Shown here: positions 9,239-18,303 of the stretch, one piece after another | Numbering within the stretch: position 1 is the stretch's first letter | Layout: every line of letters starts with the position of its first letter | Assembly (NCBI GenBank): GCA_003223245.1 | Contig: QHYI01000138.1 | Location: 62,001-126,000, forward strand | DNA length: 64,000 bases | Source: Acidobacteriota bacterium | GTDB lineage: Bacteria > Acidobacteriota > Terriglobia > Acidiferrales > UBA7541 | Direction: 5' to 3' | Notes under the pieces: model-generated | What the model saw: the letters and a program-made list of their open reading frames with translations, nothing else | Database searches by the model: none | What the model was told of the DNA's origin: nothing | Position numbers and translations under genes: made by a program

Positions 9239-10141
9239 TTATTTCCTGTCCAGTTCGAATCCGGCATAGTAAGAATAGCTGGCGCAACTCGCGTCTTGGT
9301 CGGAGCCATTCAGCACAACGCCGAGAAGGTTGTTCCCGCGAAATTCTTGTAAAGTCGTCTTGACTAGATCGCGCCCGGCTTGGCCTGCGCGCACGACCAC
9401 CATGATCCCGTCGCAGAATTCAGCGATGATTCGAGCGTCGGCTACCGCCAAGACGGGCGGCGCGTCAACAATCACCCAGTCAAAAATCGGGCCGATTTTG
9501 TCGATGAAGCCTTTTAGCATTCCGTTTGCAAGGAGCTCGGATGGGTTTGGCGCGGGTCTGCCAGCGGGAACGAGAAATAACTCCACTTTAGGGTCGGCCT
9601 GAAGGATGGAAAACTCATCCGCGTGGCCACTGAGGTAATCGCTAAGGCCTGGCGCAGAAGGTGCGCCCAGTCGGACATGAAGCCGCGATGCACGCAGGTC
9701 GGCATCAATTAGCAGAGCGCGCTTTTCGTGTTGACGGGCAATTGCCAGCGCTAGATTAAGTGCCACAAAAGTTTTGCCTTCACCAGGCAACGTGCTCGTT
9801 ACAAGGAGCGTCCGAATCGCGCTTTTTTTCCGCAGTCGGTCCAAACGGGACCGCAGAGTTCTAAACTGCTCGGCGCAAAGTGCGGACGATTGCTTGGTGG
9901 AGAAAACGTCATAGTCCGGATTCAGCTTCCAACCTGGCTTGATGCAGCGGTGACGCAATTCCTCGAGCCCCAGGCAGCGCCCCGCCATTGGCATTTCTGC
10001 CCGGATCGGCGAAGACAATATTCGGTGTGCCCCAGCAACTCCCCCAGCGCCGACAATGCCGAGCGGAGTCGGCTCGCTCGGCCTCCACGCACTCGGCCCC
10101 GCCTCTTCCGCCCTCTTCAGAGCTTCATGGATACGGCTCAT
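9239..10141 (-). CDS. BY-kinase / CapB-type tyrosine autokinase of polysaccharide export
   Basis: 300 residues. Cytoplasmic P-loop kinase that pairs with a Wzz-type membrane activator to control polysaccharide chain length. Walker A is TSTLPGEGKT (116-125), Walker A' is ALLIDADLR and Walker B is WVIVDAPPVL. The C-terminal end carries a small tyrosine cluster (SYSYY) suited to autophosphorylation. The N-terminal helix MSRIHEALKRAEE is the form seen in exosortase-associated kinases. Its start overlaps the end of the ExeA-like gene by 17 bases, showing tight translational coupling. Confidence 0.88.
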   Translation of the reverse strand: MSRIHEALKRAEEAGPSAWRPSEPTPLGIVGAGGVAGAHRILSSPIRAEMPMAGRCLGLEELRHRCIKPGWKLNPDYDVFSTKQSSALCAEQFRTLRSRLDRLRKKSAIRTLLVTSTLPGEGKTFVALNLALAIARQHEKRALLIDADLRASRLHVRLGAPSAPGLSDYLSGHADEFSILQADPKVELFLVPAGRPAPNPSELLANGMLKGFIDKIGPIFDWVIVDAPPVLAVADARIIAEFCDGIMVVVRAGQAGRDLVKTTLQEFRGNNLLGVVLNGSDQDASCASYSYYAGFELDRK

Positions 10142-11081
10142 AGCTTTCCTTCCCGGATCCCACGCCTACGGAAACAGGCTGGCGCATTCGCTCGAGGACC
10201 GTGGACAAATCGCGCAATACTTTTTCAACCGACGTCAGGTTTTCCGAATTTGTGCTCGGCGGTGCGATGGGCCGATCCAGCTCAAATTCATGGGCTACTC
10301 CTTCGACGTGAGCAAGCGTAACCATCTTTTCTTGATCGGCAAATGCGCTTATCAACGCATGCTCGCAGAGCACATTGATTACACGCGGGATTCCTCTTGC
10401 GTGCCGATAGATGCCCTCGACGGCTTCCGGGGAAAATATCGGTCCGTTGCTGGCCCCTGCGATGCGCAAGCGTTCGGCAATGTAGCCCTGAGTTTCTTCT
10501 AGCGATAAGGGGTTGGTACGGCAGCGCACCGTAATCCGCTGACGAAGCTGGCGCAAGTGCGGTTGTCTGAGCCTTTCTTCGAGCTCAGGCTGGCCCGACA
10601 GCACGACTTGCAACAATTTCTCAGTGGACGTCTCGAGGTTCGTAAGAAACCGGATTTCCTCCAATGCTTCGTCGGAAAGGCTCTGCGCCTCATCCACGAT
10701 GAGCACCGCCGTTTGTCCATTACTGTACCGCTCCAGGAGCCAGCGGTTTAGGCGCATCAAAACCTCGCTCTTCGATCGCGACTCGCAGGAAATTCCGAGA
10801 TCCCCCATCAGACACTCGAACAGCTCGGCGGTAGTCAGGTGCGTGTTGAAAATGAAAGCCGTGGCCGCGCGGTTTTGGCGAAGCCAGTCCAGCACCATGT
10901 TGAGCAGCGTCGTTTTTCCCGTGCCCACTTCGCCGGTCAGCAGGATGATGCCTCTGCGCCCGCGGATGCCATAGGCCAGGCTAGCCAAGGCTTCCTGAAT
11001 TCCTGGCGTCAAGAACAGATACCGGGGATCCGGGTTGACCCTGAATGGGCTCTCTCGTAAGCCAAAAAACTTCTCATACAT
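10125..11081 (-). CDS. ExeA-type AAA ATPase of the exosortase-linked polysaccharide locus
   Basis: 318 residues. Begins MYEKFFGLRESPFRVNPDPR, characteristic of ExeA/GspA-like ATPases. Walker A is GEVGTGKTT (50-58), Walker B is AVLIVDEAQS and a sensor region is LSGQPELEERL. It overlaps Wzz upstream by 8 bases and the kinase downstream by 17 bases. The gene order Wzz-ATPase-kinase is the triad known from PEP-CTERM/exosortase exopolysaccharide clusters, where the ATPase is a constant but poorly understood partner. No transmembrane helix or peptidoglycan-binding domain is seen. Confidence 0.87.
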   Translation of the reverse strand: MYEKFFGLRESPFRVNPDPRYLFLTPGIQEALASLAYGIRGRRGIILLTGEVGTGKTTLLNMVLDWLRQNRAATAFIFNTHLTTAELFECLMGDLGISCESRSKSEVLMRLNRWLLERYSNGQTAVLIVDEAQSLSDEALEEIRFLTNLETSTEKLLQVVLSGQPELEERLRQPHLRQLRQRITVRCRTNPLSLEETQGYIAERLRIAGASNGPIFSPEAVEGIYRHARGIPRVINVLCEHALISAFADQEKMVTLAHVEGVAHEFELDRPIAPPSTNSENLTSVEKVLRDLSTVLERMRQPVSVGVGSGKESYEPYP

Positions 11082-12597
11082 TTCGTTCGTTCCAAGATGA
11101 AGCTGTCAGACTTAACTCCGTTCGCCTCGTGCGAGCTCCCGCCTTCTTCAGGTACCGAGTGTTGCTAACCGTTCCGACGTGTGAGATCAGTGCCAGCGTG
11201 GAGACGCCGAGATAAATCTCGACATCTCGCTGGGTCCGAATGGTTTTGTCGCGAGCTTCGGAAAGATGCACGATGCCGACTCCCAGCGCCAGTCCCCCGC
11301 AAAGGCCATCGAGAGTGAAAAGTGTGCGATTCGGGAAGGAGGGCTGCTCCGGCAGATTTGGCGGATCGAGTACGCGAAATTTCTCCGCTTGTTGCTGGTT
11401 CTCCGGTGTGGTAGCCATCTGCGACTCATGCCGTTTTTTGAGCAGGTCGTTGTAAAAATTCAGCGCAGTTTGGTAGTCGCGCGTCAAAGCTTCGAATTGC
11501 TGTTGGGCCGCCTGGCTTGCCTCAATCCTGCCCTGAAGCACTCGGATTTGTCGTTGCAGGTCTTCCTGCTGCTTTGCTTTTTGACTGATGATCAGTTCTT
11601 GCTGGTGGAGTTGCGCGCGAAGCTCCTGAATCTGCGGTGTTTCGATGGCGGGAACAGCCGGCTTCTGTCCTCCAGTCGCATTCGCATCTTTCGATGAACT
11701 CGCTGCAATCTGCTTTTCTAGCTGCGCAATCGAATTTTTGAGCTTGATGACTGGCGGGTACGTATCCGTATAACTTTCCTGAAGCACTGCGAGTTGACTC
11801 TTCATTTGGCTAAGCTGTTGCTCTAGGGATCGTGCACTGTGACCATCGGACGTTGTTTTCAATTTCGCAAGCTGGTGGGTCAACATGGATTCCAGAAAGG
11901 TCTTCTCTTGCCGAGCCTGATTGAGAGCTTGCGTAACGGCCGCGATCTTGGGAGTCATTCCCGCAAGTAGCGTCTTGTTGGTCTTTTCGTCCTCTGGCAG
12001 TGCTCCCATGTGCTGGCTTTTAAACGCAGCTACCTTGGCGTCCTGTTCAGCCAGTTTTGCCTTAGCCTCCTCCAACTGTTTGGCCAAAAACTCATTTGTC
12101 TCGGGTTGCTTCCGACGCTGATGGATGTTTTGGCTTCTGAAGAGCGAGCTGATTTCATTGCAGATTTCCTGAGCCAAGTGCGGGTCGCCCAGCGTTACGT
12201 CGACCGTAAACCCGGGAAGCTCGCGCGACGTTGTTCCTGGCATGGGATTGAGCGGCGCCACTTTGATCGACTTTCTCAACCGTTCGATCATCATTTCCAT
12301 GGGGATCCGGCCTGCGTCTTTCTTGTACGGATTGAATTTTTCTACCAGATCCTGCAACCTCGTTCGGCTCAGAATTTGCTCCTGCATGCTTGCCAAACGC
12401 TGATTGATACCTTCGCTGACCGGGTTCACATCGCTATCAGGAACCACCGGTTCTTCTACCAGGACCACGGTGTGCGACGTGTATTGCGACGCAATGACTA
12501 CCGTCAAAAAGAAGCCAGCCGCTGCTCCCAGAATGGCCGCAATCAGAAGTAACCACCGCCTTCTGAACAGCAGTGCCAGGTATTCCTTAACATTCAT
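11074..12597 (-). CDS. Wzz/GumC-type polysaccharide chain-length determinant
   Basis: About 507 residues. Inner-membrane protein with a first transmembrane helix near the N-terminus (WLLLIAAILGAAAGFFLTVV), a long periplasmic coiled-coil region rich in Gln/Glu/Lys, and a second helix near residue 430 after the proline-rich motif PNLPEQPSFPNR. This is the standard PCP-2a layout without a fused kinase domain; the kinase is separate, two genes downstream. I prefer the ATG at 12597; a GTG at 12615 is abutted by AGGAG and adds six residues. It is the first gene of the minus-strand polysaccharide operon. Confidence 0.85.
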   Translation of the reverse strand: MNVKEYLALLFRRRWLLLIAAILGAAAGFFLTVVIASQYTSHTVVLVEEPVVPDSDVNPVSEGINQRLASMQEQILSRTRLQDLVEKFNPYKKDAGRIPMEMMIERLRKSIKVAPLNPMPGTTSRELPGFTVDVTLGDPHLAQEICNEISSLFRSQNIHQRRKQPETNEFLAKQLEEAKAKLAEQDAKVAAFKSQHMGALPEDEKTNKTLLAGMTPKIAAVTQALNQARQEKTFLESMLTHQLAKLKTTSDGHSARSLEQQLSQMKSQLAVLQESYTDTYPPVIKLKNSIAQLEKQIAASSSKDANATGGQKPAVPAIETPQIQELRAQLHQQELIISQKAKQQEDLQRQIRVLQGRIEASQAAQQQFEALTRDYQTALNFYNDLLKKRHESQMATTPENQQQAEKFRVLDPPNLPEQPSFPNRTLFTLDGLCGGLALGVGIVHLSEARDKTIRTQRDVEIYLGVSTLALISHVGTVSNTRYLKKAGARTRRTELSLTASSWNERNV

Positions 12598-13197
12598 TTG
12601 GCGACGGACTTCCACTCCTAACCTCGTTCAGCTAGCTGCTCGCACTTTCACGTACGGCCTGTCTGGTCTCGGATGCTATAGGGCAAGATAGGGCCGAGAG
12701 TGAACACCTTCGGCAGGCCACCCCTGCCGATTGCAAGCAGGTGTCCAAACGCTGAAACTGCCTTCCGGTTGAACAATTCCCCGGACTCTGCTTGAGCCCT
12801 CCTTAATGGGGACTCTTATTTTGAGCGCAGCCTAATGAATCTTGACTGTGCGTACAATCGGGCACGTTCCCCATCCACATAGGGGCAAACACCCGAAGCC
12901 TACCTAAAGGAAATCCCTGCAATCGTTCTTGCTCGTAAAGCTCATAGACTTCAGCTCTCATTCCTTCTTTAACCACCTCGATTGCTTAGTTCCCGCGTCT
13001 CAAAGCATATTGCAGCTCCACACCACGCCTCCTCTGCGCGCCTCACCACAGACCCGTCTAGATAGAAGAGAAAAGCGTGAGAAGTCTTGGCATCTCAAGC
13101 TGAAGCGGTGTTGGGTAGAGCAATACAACTTCTGCATCCAGGACTCCCATTGGGGGCAAATGTTCGTACGGTCTGTCCCTATTTTCCCTTTTCCGCT

Positions 13198-13358
13198 CGG
13201 GTCTGGAGAGAGCACACCGGGTTCAGCACCGACCGTTTTTCGCGCAGGTGGAGTTTTGCGACAATTTGATCTTCCGTCGTCGCGCCGCCGTCGATGCTCT
13301 CGAGCAACGGCTCCTCGACGCCAATCGCGCCATTGGTCAACCCAACAAACTCACCTGA
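13198..13358 (+). pseudogene. Short degenerate coding remnant, unidentified
   Basis: In the 1.1-kb stretch 12616-13714, between the Wzz start and the kelch gene, I see no intact gene. One frame ending at TGA 13356 reads like protein (RPFFAQVEFCDNLIF, then RRRAAVDALEQRLLDANRA), and a second frame continues it briefly (LIFCRRITWI). This suggests the end of a decayed gene with a frameshift, perhaps from a mobile element. I cannot name the family. The rest of the stretch holds the promoter side of the Wzz operon and the kelch terminator. Confidence 0.3.
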
Positions 13359-13577
13359 TCTTCTGCCGGCGCATCACTTGGATCTCGTCGAGCAGGTCAG
13401 TTTGAAAGCTGCCTAAGAAGGCAACTGCTACGAGAACGAAATTCTCATTTGGGACCCTATAACGGGCTAACAACCAGGTTGGAACCGCAACAGCTTGCCT
13501 CAGCCCGAAAGCAAGAAATACCCGACTGTTCTTGTCACCGGCGTAATAAATCTTTTCAGCTGCGTGGCTTTGCGTGA

Positions 13578-13635
13578 CAAAAAAGAAGAGGGGCTTACCC
13601 CGATTCTTCGTTCCTGCCGAATCAGCGAAAGCCCC
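13578..13635 (-). terminator. Rho-independent terminator after the kelch lipoprotein gene
   Basis: Read on the minus strand: GGGGCTT ... AAGCCCC outer stem (13590-13596 with 13629-13635), with an inner GATTC/GAATC pairing, followed by TCTTCTTTTTT. It begins 80 bases past the kelch stop codon. Confidence 0.6.
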
Positions 13636-13714
13636 GGTGTTATGTTCCTCAGCCTATACCGTCCCTTCTCCTGGGACAGTCCGCCGTGCATCGGCGGGAA
13701 ACAGCTCGTTTAGC

Positions 13715-16219
13715 CTAATTAGTAGGGAACGGCAGGTAGCGCCAGACATCGTTGAGTTCGCCGTATGGACCTCCAGCAGCAGCGTAACCCTCGCCACCAA
13801 ACACGTAAACGTACCCAAGGGAATCCGGCACCCAGTGGGCCGCGCCGCGGCGTGCTCCCACAGCGTTATTCGTGTAATTGACCCCAAAGTAATTAACAGG
13901 AGTCGTGAGGTAAGTCCCGGGTTGATCGGCGTCTACGGAACCCTTCCACCAAATCCACTCGCCGGTGCTCAGCTGATACTCCCAGACGTCGTTCAGGAAG
14001 CCGGTAGGCAGTGAAGCGTTGGAGCCATATCCAAAGCCGCCAAAAAGGAAAAGATTGCCATCGGGGTTGACCCAACCTAGCGCTCCCCATCGCGAGCCGG
14101 GGACGTTCGTCGCTGCCGCATTAGTTGTCGCGTTCGAAATGCCTTGTGCTCCGTACACGCCGTTCTGGTCGGCTAGATTGCTTCCCGAGACCCATGTCCA
14201 CTGGCCCGCTACCGGGTCGTACTTCCAAAGGTCATTGAGAACCGACCCGATCTGAAGTGAACCGGGCGATGTGGTACCACTGGTACCCTTTGAATCCAGG
14301 CCGAACCCGCCGAAGAGCCAAATATTTCCCGACTTATCGACCCACAGCACCGCTGTTTGCCGGCCCCCGGGAGCATTGGCGGCCGCGCCTGTACCTTGGG
14401 TCCCATAAGCGCCGTTCTGGTTGGCCGTCGTGGTGCCGGATACCAAAGTCCATGTTGCGGTGGCGGTGTTGTATGTCCAGAGATCATTGAGGAGACCAAT
14501 CGTGCCTGTCGAATCCACACCCTGGCCGCCAAACATCCAAACGTTACCAGCGGCGTCGGTGTAGCTAGCAGCGCCCCAACGTCCCCCTGGGAACGTACCG
14601 GTCGTTGACTGATTGGCTGAACTCGACCCTGCCTTCCATGTCCACGTGCAGTTTGTGAAAGTGGCAGTTCCATGTGTCGCATCCCAAGAGCAAGGGCCAG
14701 ATGTGATATCGAACTGCCAAATGTCGTTGAGAAGTCCAAATGCTCCTGCCCCATCTATGCCTTGGCCACCAAACATCCAAAGATTGCCTGTGGTGGTATC
14801 CGTCCAAGTGACGCCGCCCCAACGCGCTCCCGGCACGGTACAGGAGCCCGCAGGATACGCGCAGGAGGTGCCAGTGCCCAGAGTGCCGTAGATGGCCCCT
14901 CGGTTCTTCAACTGAAGCGAAGTAATGTCCGCTGAATAGCTGTCGGCTAGACCGTTGAAGACAATTGGTAGGTTAGCAGGTGTCCAACCGCCTGGGATCC
15001 ACCAATCTTGCCAAACCCACATATCGTTCAATAAGCCGGGTATGCCGTCGGTATTATCATGCGTGACTTCAAAACCCTCTCCGCCAAACAACCAGCGGGT
15101 TCCATTTTTGTCGGTCCAGGCCATGGCGGAATCTCTACCGCCCGGCGTGTTCGCGTTCCCCGTCGCGAAAGGCGGTACCGGGAGCGGAGTTCCAACTTGC
15201 CAGGCAGGCGCCGCGGCGGTTCCATAATGGTTAAGTCCGGGGGCCGCTGGCCCAGGGAACCTCCAGGCCCAATCGTTATGCTGGCAATCGACAAGTACAT
15301 TCGAAACGATTCCCGTGACCAGGGCTGTGGCGTTGAAGATGTTGCATGGGATTCCTGGCTGAATTGTAGGATCGAGAAAGACGTCAACACTGTACGTTGT
15401 ACCGTAGGTGAATGTCGTCGGGAAAGTAAAGTCCACGTCGCCTGTAACGAAGAGGTTGTCGCCGGCGTTGTCCTGCAATTCCAGGGTGTCACCGGAGCCA
15501 ACGATGAGCCCAACGACAGTGCCGCCAATCGGGTACTTTGGCTGTGTGCAGGAAACTTGAACGGTGGCGACACTACCGACAATCGTGCCGGTGCCATTAG
15601 ACACCGTGCAAGTCTGAACAGGGTTCGATGGCTGGGTCTTTACCGTTACGGCGTAACTAGCGCCGCCAAGAAGGGGCGTGGCAAAAGTGAAGCTGACCGT
15701 GCCGGTGCCCGTGACGGTGAGATCGTCTGCGCCATTGTCCTGCAATACAAGACCCGTCCCCAGCAAGCCTGAAACGGTTCCGCCAACGCTATAGGTAGCG
15801 GCGCAGCTTACTTGAACGTTTGTGACGTTTACAGTGGCTGTTCCCGAACCGTTTGCGACGCTGCAAACCTGACCCGAGGGTTGCGTCTTGATTGTAACGG
15901 CGTACGCGCCGCCGCTGGCGATTGCCGTTTTGAATGTGAACGTGACCGTACCCGTACCCGTGACGGTAACGTCGTCGCCGCCGTTGTCCTGCAGTACAAG
16001 CCCGGTACCGGTCAGACCGACGACTGAGCCGCCGATGGTAAACGGCCCGGACGAAGTTCCACCCGTACCGCCTCCACCTCCGGTCCCGCCACCCCCGGTG
16101 CTTCCTCCACCTCCTGTTCCGCCGGTAGTGCCACCCTTAACGCCGCTGCACGCCGTAGCGATGAGGCAAACGATGAGCAAATACGCAACAACGAAAACTC
16201 TGGAGGCCACTTTGGTCAC
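13715..16219 (-). CDS. Kelch-repeat surface lipoprotein with Gly-rich linker and three beta-sandwich repeats
   Basis: 834 residues from a GTG start at 16219; AGGAG lies 7 bases upstream, a better site than the ATG at 16249. A signal peptide ends in a lipobox (LIATAC, cysteine followed by S), so the protein is lipid-anchored. Next come a Gly/Thr/Ser linker and three ~80-residue repeats of the pattern GG.V.GL.GTGLVLQDNG, each ending in a Cys pair region (QVSC, LVDC). The C-terminal ~500 residues form five or six kelch blades with LNDMW/LNDIW/LNDLW and FGG.G motifs, separated by ANQNG.YG.QG segments, probably a beta-propeller for carbohydrate or protein binding at the cell surface. Monocistronic, with its own terminator. 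Confidence 0.86.
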   Translation of the reverse strand: MTKVASRVFVVAYLLIVCLIATACSGVKGGTTGGTGGGGSTGGGGTGGGGGTGGTSSGPFTIGGSVVGLTGTGLVLQDNGGDDVTVTGTGTVTFTFKTAIASGGAYAVTIKTQPSGQVCSVANGSGTATVNVTNVQVSCAATYSVGGTVSGLLGTGLVLQDNGADDLTVTGTGTVSFTFATPLLGGASYAVTVKTQPSNPVQTCTVSNGTGTIVGSVATVQVSCTQPKYPIGGTVVGLIVGSGDTLELQDNAGDNLFVTGDVDFTFPTTFTYGTTYSVDVFLDPTIQPGIPCNIFNATALVTGIVSNVLVDCQHNDWAWRFPGPAAPGLNHYGTAAAPAWQVGTPLPVPPFATGNANTPGGRDSAMAWTDKNGTRWLFGGEGFEVTHDNTDGIPGLLNDMWVWQDWWIPGGWTPANLPIVFNGLADSYSADITSLQLKNRGAIYGTLGTGTSCAYPAGSCTVPGARWGGVTWTDTTTGNLWMFGGQGIDGAGAFGLLNDIWQFDITSGPCSWDATHGTATFTNCTWTWKAGSSSANQSTTGTFPGGRWGAASYTDAAGNVWMFGGQGVDSTGTIGLLNDLWTYNTATATWTLVSGTTTANQNGAYGTQGTGAAANAPGGRQTAVLWVDKSGNIWLFGGFGLDSKGTSGTTSPGSLQIGSVLNDLWKYDPVAGQWTWVSGSNLADQNGVYGAQGISNATTNAAATNVPGSRWGALGWVNPDGNLFLFGGFGYGSNASLPTGFLNDVWEYQLSTGEWIWWKGSVDADQPGTYLTTPVNYFGVNYTNNAVGARRGAAHWVPDSLGYVYVFGGEGYAAAGGPYGELNDVWRYLPFPTN

Positions 16220-16249
16220 TTTATTTCTCCTTGGACCCTCTCCGGTCAC

Positions 16250-16707
16250 TCAAATTCTTTAGCGGAGTGCCGCACTCGGCTCACCCCGCACGCATGAGGC
16301 GCCACGCTCCCCAAGTGGGCGTGACAATGGCTTGGCTGTGAGTATGTGAGTAGAACTACGTTGTCAGCGCTTCGAGCACGCCTTTCTGCAACTTCAGAAT
16401 GGTGGAGTTAGTTTGGAGTGGCAATTGACAGATAGGGCATGTGTGCCCTGCTCATTACTGGCGTTTAGGAACTCGCCCAGGTATGGGAAGGTCTGACGAC
16501 AATACCACAAGAAACGATGGATGGTGGAGGCGGGGAGTCCCCGCTTGCCGCAGTATGGGTCCTAGGTAACTTACAGATTTCACTGATAGTTCCGATATTA
16601 AATCCTTACATTGGGCAGGCAGACGGTCTGCTCTCCGGGGCCCTCTGATCAGTGCCTCTTTTCCGATAAACCGTACACCAGAACCAATGCTCGAACCCGG
16701 TCGCTTC
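16250..16707. other. Intergenic leader of the kelch gene
   Basis: About 460 bases with no protein-like frame on either strand. It holds the upstream region of the kelch gene (minus strand) and the 19-base stretch resembling the tmRNA 3' end at 16521-16539, listed separately. Confidence 0.5.
16521..16539 (-). repeat. Partial copy of the tmRNA 3' end (possible attachment-site scar)
   Basis: ATGGTGGAGGCGGGG (16521-16535) is identical to 20915-20929, which covers the last 14 bases of tmRNA including the encoded CCA plus one base beyond; AGTC follows in both, after a 2-base gap. Same orientation, 4.4 kb apart on the 3' side of tmRNA, the geometry left by integrases that target ssrA. No integrase lies between the copies. 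Confidence 0.4.
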
Positions 16708-17616
16708 CTACTTCCCTTCGTAGGCTCGCGTCAGCCCCTCGAGATCGAATTTTTTCATTTTGAGGAAGGCCCGGGTTACCCGCGCCGTTCTTTCCGTATC
16801 GTGGCCGCCTAGCATCTCGCTCAGGATCGTGGGAGTAATCTGCCAGGAAAGGCCATATTTGTCTTTGAGCCAACCGCACTGTCCGGCGTTGGGATCGGCA
16901 GAAAGCTTTTCCCAAAAATAATCGATTTCTTGCTGCGTATCGCAGGGAACCATGAACGGAATCGCCTCGTTGAAAGCGAATCTGTGTTCCCGCGCAGAGT
17001 CCCTGGCCCCAAACTCCTGCCCCGCAAGCGTGAACGAGGCATACCTTACCGTTCCCTCTTTATCCGGCTCCTCGCCCTTTCCATAGCGTGCCAGTATGTT
17101 CGCGTTCGTACTTCCTTCAGCGCCGGCAGGCGAATTCTTGAAAACCTGTGCGTAGAAATTGACGGCGTCTTCCGCCTTGCCGCAGACACTCGCCACAAAC
17201 AGGAGTGCGGGAGTGATCCTTTGCTTCATCTCGCGCTCGCCGGCAAAAATCACCTGCCACGAAAGGCCATACTTATCTTCCAGCCAGCCGTAGCGGTCGC
17301 TGAATGGGTAGCTGCCCAGGGGCATGAGAACTTTTCCGCCCCGAGAAAGCTTTTCGAAGGTCGCATCGACTTCGTCTGTTGTTTTACATTTCAGTTGAAA
17401 AGAAGCGGACGGATTAAACTTGAAAGGTGGTCCGGCGCTTATGGCCATGAACGATTGTCCGGAAAGCTCGAACGCTACCAGGTCGCAATCCCCTGACGGT
17501 GTGTTATGGAGAGTTCTTACATTTATGATCTTGGAGTCGGGAATGAGAGAGGTGTAAAGTTCGGCCGCATCTTTTGCTTCTCTGTCGAACCACAAATGTG
17601 GAGCGATTTTGCGCAT
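16708..17616 (-). CDS. Tandem PhnB-like VOC-family protein
   Basis: 302 residues. Two copies of the glyoxalase-like fold called '3-demethylubiquinone methyltransferase' in domain databases. The first starts IAPHLWFDREAKDAAELY and ends WLEDKYGLSWQVIF; the second ends WLKDKYGLSWQITPTIL. The paired phrase DKYGLSWQ is diagnostic. Despite the family name, methyltransferase activity is not established; many members are metal-independent or of unknown substrate. Start at ATG 17616 chosen because AGGAG lies 8 bases upstream; the frame stays open 33 bases further up. No operon partner. Confidence 0.85.
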   Translation of the reverse strand: MRKIAPHLWFDREAKDAAELYTSLIPDSKIINVRTLHNTPSGDCDLVAFELSGQSFMAISAGPPFKFNPSASFQLKCKTTDEVDATFEKLSRGGKVLMPLGSYPFSDRYGWLEDKYGLSWQVIFAGEREMKQRITPALLFVASVCGKAEDAVNFYAQVFKNSPAGAEGSTNANILARYGKGEEPDKEGTVRYASFTLAGQEFGARDSAREHRFAFNEAIPFMVPCDTQQEIDYFWEKLSADPNAGQCGWLKDKYGLSWQITPTILSEMLGGHDTERTARVTRAFLKMKKFDLEGLTRAYEGK

Positions 17617-17787
17617 AGAAGTTGCTCCTAGAATTTCGAATCGCTCCATCTGTTTCGCAGGGAGTTTACACCGGTATAGTCAGTTGAAAATGACCGACTG
17701 CGGCGTAGTCTTTTTCCGCCACAAGTTCGTATCGGCAAGCAAGAACGTCCGGCTGCAGTGGAGAGGCCAATGGAGTTTTGTCCTTTG

Positions 17788-18129
17788 TTAGAAACCGGCA
17801 ACGGCGGCAGCTTCAGTCGGACACGTTTCAAAGATGGGCAGGAGCCTGGCAATTTCCAAGGCTTGTTTGAACTTCGGGCCGAGGTTGGAAAGCTTCAGCT
17901 GTCCGCCTTGCGCCTTTGTCTTTCGATGCGCTTCGATCAGTGCGCCGAGGCCCGCGCTGTCCACATAATGGACGTGCTCGAGATTGACGACAATTTTCGT
18001 TGCGCCTGACGAGAGAAGATTGTCGATCGTGGTACGAAACCCGTCGCTTTCTTCTCCGAGCACCAGACGCCCTCGGAGTGCAAGAAGGTAGATGCCGTTC
18101 ATTTCGCGCTGTGTTATTTCCAAGGGCAT
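17788..18129 (-). CDS. STAS-domain anti-sigma factor antagonist
   Basis: 113 residues, a single SpoIIAA-like STAS domain. The phosphorylatable serine sits in the motif VDSAGLGALI, and the preceding strand ATKIVVNLEHVHYV is typical. Such proteins bind an anti-sigma/serine kinase of the RsbW type and free a sigma factor when unphosphorylated. Start at ATG 18129 is supported by GGGGAGG 5 bases upstream; an ATG 21 bases earlier lacks a site. No kinase or phosphatase partner is adjacent. Confidence 0.87.
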   Translation of the reverse strand: MPLEITQREMNGIYLLALRGRLVLGEESDGFRTTIDNLLSSGATKIVVNLEHVHYVDSAGLGALIEAHRKTKAQGGQLKLSNLGPKFKQALEIARLLPIFETCPTEAAAVAGF

Positions 18130-18303
18130 AATTACCTCCCCATGTGCCAACCTGTGTTAGAGGGCTTATCCATAATAGCCTCCGCACCCCGAATAGCAAA
18201 AGTAAAAGGCCTTCAAACAGCAGCTCTGGGAATGGTCTGAGCACGCGAGGATGCCCGGCTGATGATGACCGCACCTTCCAGTTCCTCCCCGCCCAGGAAG
18301 TGC

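Noticed and set aside
12929-13405. 158-codon open frame on the plus strand
   Set aside because: Composition is not protein-like over most of its length, there is no ribosome site, and a different frame in 13198-13358 looks more like a gene remnant.
13480-13640. GTCACGCAAAGCCACG on the minus strand, reminiscent of the c-di-GMP-I riboswitch core
   Set aside because: The partner elements (GCAAACC with GNRA loop upstream, CCGGGUUGCC receptor downstream) are absent or unpaired, and the next gene on that strand starts 870 bases away.
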